DNA from: Oscillospiraceae bacterium
Lineage (GTDB): Bacteria; Bacillota; Clostridia; Oscillospirales; UBA644
Direction of reading: 5' to 3'
NCBI GenBank assembly: GCA_015067385.1
Contig: SVMP01000091.1
Coordinates: forward strand, 1-8,529
DNA length: 8,529 nucleotides
Shown here: one piece after another, positions 6,495 through 8,529 of the stretch
How positions within the stretch are numbered: position 1 is the stretch's first letter
How the letters are laid out: every line of letters begins with the position of its first letter
Program-made: the position numbers and the translations under genes
Notes under the pieces: generated by a model
Told to the model about the DNA's origin: nothing
What the model saw: only the letters and a program-made list of their open reading frames with translations
Database searches by the model: none

Positions 6495-7862
6495 TTAGTT
6501 TTTAAGGCTCTGAATGGGTGCCGGGATACGTCCGCCGCGAGAGATAAATTTGGCGGGAGAATAAGAGCTTATCTTCATTATCGGAGCTTCACCGAGAAGT
6601 CCGCCGAATTCAACGGTATCTCCGACTGTTTTGCCGTATGCGGGGATAACACGGACAGCTGTTGTTTTGGAGTTAACAACACCGATAGCCGCCTCGTCTG
6701 CAATAAGTGCGGAAATAACTTCTTCGGGAGTATCGCCCGGAACTGCGATCATGTCAAGACCTACGGAGCAAACGGCTGTCATAGCCTCAAGTTTTTCAAG
6801 GCTCAGCGCACCGCTTCTTGCAGCTGCAATCATACCAGCATCTTCGGAAACAGGAATAAATGCACCGGAAAGACCGCCGACATGAGAAGATGCCATAACG
6901 CCGCCTTTTTTGACAGCATCGTTAAGAAGCGCAAGCGCAGCAGTCGTACCGCATGATCCGCAGCTTTCAAGGCCCATTTCCTCAAGGATATAAGCAACAG
7001 AGTCGCCGATAGCCGGTGTGGGCGCAAGGGAAAGGTCAACGATACCGAAGGGGATACCGAGACGTTTTGACGCTTCGGTCGCAACGAGCTGACCCATTCT
7101 TGTGATCTTGAATGCAGTCTTTTTAATTGTTTCGGCAACTTCCGTAAGGTCACCTGAACATTTTTCAAGAGCCTTTTTGACAACACCGGGGCCTGAAACG
7201 CCGACATTTATCATACATTCGCCTTCGCCGGAACCGTGGAAAGCGCCTGCCATGAAGGGGTTATCTTCGGGGACGTTTGCGAAAACAACAAGTTTTGCGC
7301 AGCCGATGGAATCGTTGTCTTTTGTTAAATAAGCAAGTTTTTTGATCGTTTTACCCATAAGAGCAACGGCATCCATATTTATACCTGCTTTTGTGGATGC
7401 AATATTAACGGAAGAACAAACATTGTTCGTTACGGAAAGAGCGTTGGGGATGGAATTTATAAGAGCTCTGTCGCTTACGGAGAATCCTTTCTGAACGAGA
7501 GCGGAGTAACCGCCGATAAAGTTAACGCCGCAGGTATTTGCAACGTTCTGAAGAATCTCGGCAAAGGGAGTGCAGTCGAAGGTTGGATCTTCGCCGACAG
7601 CGGCAGAAGCGATCGTTGCGATCGGTGTTACGGAAATACGTTTATTAATGATAGGAATACCGAATTCCTTTTCAATGCTTTCGCCTGTTGCGACAAGATT
7701 TTCAGCCTTTTTACATATCTTGTCGTAAATTTTGGAACAGCATTTTTTTACATCTTCATCAATACAGGAATGAAGAGAGATACCCATAGTGATAGTACGG
7801 ACGTCAAGATGTTCCTGTGTTATCATGTTTATGGTTTCAAGGATCTTATTGTCGTTAAGCAT
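6495..7862 (-). CDS. UPF0210 / DUF711 (PFL-like) family protein, function unknown
   Basis: Recognised as a UPF0210 (DUF711) protein by family-characteristic stretches: LDVRTITMGISL (19-30), IINKRISVTPI (71-81), NFIGGYSALVQKG (114-126), DNPFMAGAFHG (200-210), NVGVSGPGVVK (219-229), VDLSLAPTPAIGDSVA (275-290) and the C-terminal SRGGRIPAPI (441-450). The length of 455 equals the family norm. No signal peptide or membrane segment, so presumably cytoplasmic. No catalytic role is established to my knowledge; the family resembles the pyruvate-formate-lyase-like fold by name only and shows no glycyl-radical motif here. It follows an ACT-domain UPF0237 gene, its usual partner (as in streptococci). An ATG at 7874 would add MEKN, but GGAG (7872-7869) lies 6 nt before the ATG at 7862 and overlaps the upstream ATG, so 7862 is preferred. 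Its place inside an arginine operon is the notable feature. Confidence 0.9.
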   Translation of the reverse strand: MLNDNKILETINMITQEHLDVRTITMGISLHSCIDEDVKKCCSKIYDKICKKAENLVATGESIEKEFGIPIINKRISVTPIATIASAAVGEDPTFDCTPFAEILQNVANTCGVNFIGGYSALVQKGFSVSDRALINSIPNALSVTNNVCSSVNIASTKAGINMDAVALMGKTIKKLAYLTKDNDSIGCAKLVVFANVPEDNPFMAGAFHGSGEGECMINVGVSGPGVVKKALEKCSGDLTEVAETIKKTAFKITRMGQLVATEASKRLGIPFGIVDLSLAPTPAIGDSVAYILEEMGLESCGSCGTTAALALLNDAVKKGGVMASSHVGGLSGAFIPVSEDAGMIAAARSGALSLEKLEAMTAVCSVGLDMIAVPGDTPEEVISALIADEAAIGVVNSKTTAVRVIPAYGKTVGDTVEFGGLLGEAPIMKISSYSPAKFISRGGRIPAPIQSLKN

Positions 7863-7868
7863 ATTTTT

Positions 7869-7872
7869 CTCC
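7869..7872 (-). promoter_or_regulatory. RBS deciding the UPF0210 gene start
   Basis: GGAG is followed after AAAAAT (6 nt) by ATG 7862-7860. The ATG at 7874 overlaps this SD and has no SD of its own upstream, so the inner start is favoured. Confidence 0.7.
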
Positions 7873-7892
7873 ATTCTTAAACACTTTTTAAA

Positions 7893-7940
7893 CAGCCCGA
7901 AGCGGCATTCTCATGTTAATACACGAAAACGCCGCGGCTG
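7893..7940 (-). promoter_or_regulatory. Long imperfect RNA hairpin between the ACT and UPF0210 genes
   Basis: In the minus transcript, CAGCC (7940-7936) pairs with GGCTG (7897-7893) and GCGGC (7935-7931) with GCCGC (7906-7902). GTTTTC (7930-7925) pairs with GAGAAT (7912-7907), and GTGT (7924-7921) with ACAT (7916-7913). The loop is ATTA. That is 20 pairs with one 4-nt bulge (TTCG, 7901-7898) and three G-U pairs. The G-U positions become A-C mismatches on the plus strand, so the fold belongs to the operon mRNA. It starts 15 nt after the ACT stop and ends 18 nt before the UPF0210 GGAG. The sequence after it is TTTAAAAAG, not a clean U run, so it is a poor terminator. A processing, mRNA-stability or attenuation element is more likely. 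No known riboswitch is recognised. Confidence 0.65.
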
Positions 7941-7955
7941 ATAACAGTTTTCAGG

Positions 7956-8225
7956 TCAAATGTTATGCATTGCATTGAAGATATCTTCATGCATTGTGTG
8001 GATAACGAGATTTTCTTTCTGACCGAGCTCGTTCATTTTGTCAACAAAATCAGCAAAACGGATCTTGAGGTCATCTATCTGAATAAGCATAGTCATAACG
8101 AACATTCCACCGAAGACTTTCTGAGTAATGTCAAGAATATTTGCGTTGGCAGCGAAGCATTCAGCGCTGACTTTCGCTATAATACCGACGGTATCCTTAC
8201 CTGTTACGGTTATAACTGCGTTCAT
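7956..8225 (-). CDS. ACT-domain protein, UPF0237 family
   Basis: A single ACT domain of 89 residues that fills the whole protein. MNAVITVTGKDTVGIIAKVSAECFAAN (strand plus the GxxxxGI(I/V)xxV turn-helix of ACT domains, residues 1-27) is followed by ANILDITQKV and FVMTMLIQID strands. The family-typical tail is IFNAMHNI; streptococcal UPF0237 proteins end almost identically. ACT domains usually bind amino acids at dimer interfaces, so a sensor or adaptor role for the UPF0210 protein encoded next is plausible but unproven. It lies 59 nt after argG. No DNA-binding or enzyme domain is attached. The start at 8225 matches the family N-terminus, and its only SD-like sequence is 28 nt upstream beyond a small hairpin (see the leader entry). 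Confidence 0.9.
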   Translation of the reverse strand: MNAVITVTGKDTVGIIAKVSAECFAANANILDITQKVFGGMFVMTMLIQIDDLKIRFADFVDKMNELGQKENLVIHTMHEDIFNAMHNI

Positions 8226-8265
8226 TTTTATACCAAAGCTTTTGAGGCTTTTACCTTTCTGTTAT
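8223..8265 (-). promoter_or_regulatory. Structured ribosome-binding leader of the ACT gene (SD-hairpin-ATG)
   Basis: ATAACAGAAAGGTA (8265-8252) matches the argF leader (ATAACAACAGAAAGGTA) apart from three bases. The SD AGAAAGG (8260-8254) is 28 nt from the ATG (8225-8223). A 5-bp stem AAAGC (8251-8247) / GCTTT (8239-8235) with a 7-nt loop would reduce this to about 11 nt. It is the weakest of the three copies, and its stem has purines and pyrimidines swapped between arms relative to argF/argH. A competing AAAGCTTT palindrome (8242-8235) is also present. Confidence 0.55.
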
Positions 8266-8284
8266 TTTCGGGGCTTAGATTCAA

Positions 8285-8529
8285 TTATTTATTTTTCTTA
8301 TCGTGCATTGCTTTAACTTTGATGGGAAGACCGAAGAGATTGATAAAGCCTGCACTGTCTGTCTGATCGTAAACATCGTCTTCTTCGAAGGTAGCGATAT
8401 CTTCATCGTAAAGAGAATCGGGAGATGTTACGCCTGCATTGATGATATTGCCTTTATAGAGTTTGAGCTTAACGGTACCGTTAACGGCTTTCTGGGTCTC
8501 ATCTACGAAAGCAGTAAGAGCTTCGCGGA
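8285..8529 (-). CDS. argG: Argininosuccinate synthase, C-terminal 80 residues (cut by window edge)
   Basis: ATP-dependent condensation of citrulline and aspartate to argininosuccinate, the penultimate step. Only the C-terminal part is present: REALTAFVDETQKAVNGTV, then VKLKLYKGNI, a SPDSLYDEDIATFEEDDVY segment and YDQTDSAGFINLFGLPIKV, ending in a lysine-rich tail MHDKKNK and TAA (8287-8285). The SLY-(D/E)-E-x-x-(T/S)F and (A/D)xGFI-x-L-x-GLP pattern is the tetramer-forming C-terminal arm of ArgG. The nucleotide-binding N-terminus lies beyond base 8529, as would the operon promoter if argG is first. In pathway order it should sit next to argH, but the ACT and UPF0210 genes come between. Confidence 0.93.
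   Translation of the reverse strand, partial: REALTAFVDETQKAVNGTVKLKLYKGNIINAGVTSPDSLYDEDIATFEEDDVYDQTDSAGFINLFGLPIKVKAMHDKKNK

Noticed and set aside
7862..7874. Start of the UPF0210 gene at 7874
   Set aside because: This ATG overlaps the GGAG that serves the ATG at 7862, it has no SD of its own, and the family length fits the shorter form.
7893..7940. A known riboswitch, T-box or terminator at the ACT-UPF0210 gap
   Set aside because: It is a single hairpin without the conserved T-box or riboswitch sequences I can recognise, and without a U tract.

Overview
The window is one strand of a biosynthetic operon. Every supported gene is read on the minus strand, right to left, in the order argG (3' end only) - small ACT-domain protein (UPF0237) - UPF0210/DUF711 protein - argH - argC - argJ - argB - argD - argF (5' part only). 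With ornithine from ArgJ/B/C/D and the ArgF, ArgG and ArgH steps, the cluster encodes the whole route from N-acetylglutamate to arginine. ArgJ recycles the acetyl group, so no separate argA is needed. No carAB, argR, argA, RNA gene, mobile element or CRISPR array is visible.

The organism looks like a low-to-moderate GC anaerobic Firmicute, probably a clostridium of the Ruminococcaceae/Oscillospiraceae kind. This is inferred from purine-rich Shine-Dalgarno (SD) sequences, the ArgJ-type cyclic pathway, the arg cluster layout and protein style. It is not proven, and the species cannot be named.

Layout (right to left, in transcription order): argG tail (8529-8285); a 59-nt gap with a structured leader; ACT protein (8225-7956); a 93-nt gap with a long imperfect hairpin; UPF0210 protein (7862-6495); a 66-nt gap with a structured leader; argH (6428-5052); argC (5023-3983); argJ (3958-2744); argB (2747-1881, 4-nt overlap with argJ); argD (1871-678); a 140-nt gap with several palindromes and a structured leader; argF (537 to the window edge). 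The block argH-argC-argJ-argB-argD is tightly packed with ordinary SD sequences. The three looser junctions (before the ACT gene, argH and argF) carry a different arrangement.

The most interesting signals lie outside the enzymes. (1) Three of the genes have an AGAAAGG SD placed 28 or 34 nt from the family-typical start codon, with a short hairpin in between that would bring it to about 11-15 nt. The argF and argH copies align without gaps over the whole leader and have the same 34-nt spacing. This looks like a recurrent structure-bridged ribosome-binding element. (2) An ACT-domain/UPF0210 pair of unknown function sits between argG and argH, which normally encode consecutive steps. (3) A roughly 20-bp hairpin lies between those two genes, and its G-U pairs make sense only in the minus-strand transcript. 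The enzymes themselves look intact and ordinary.
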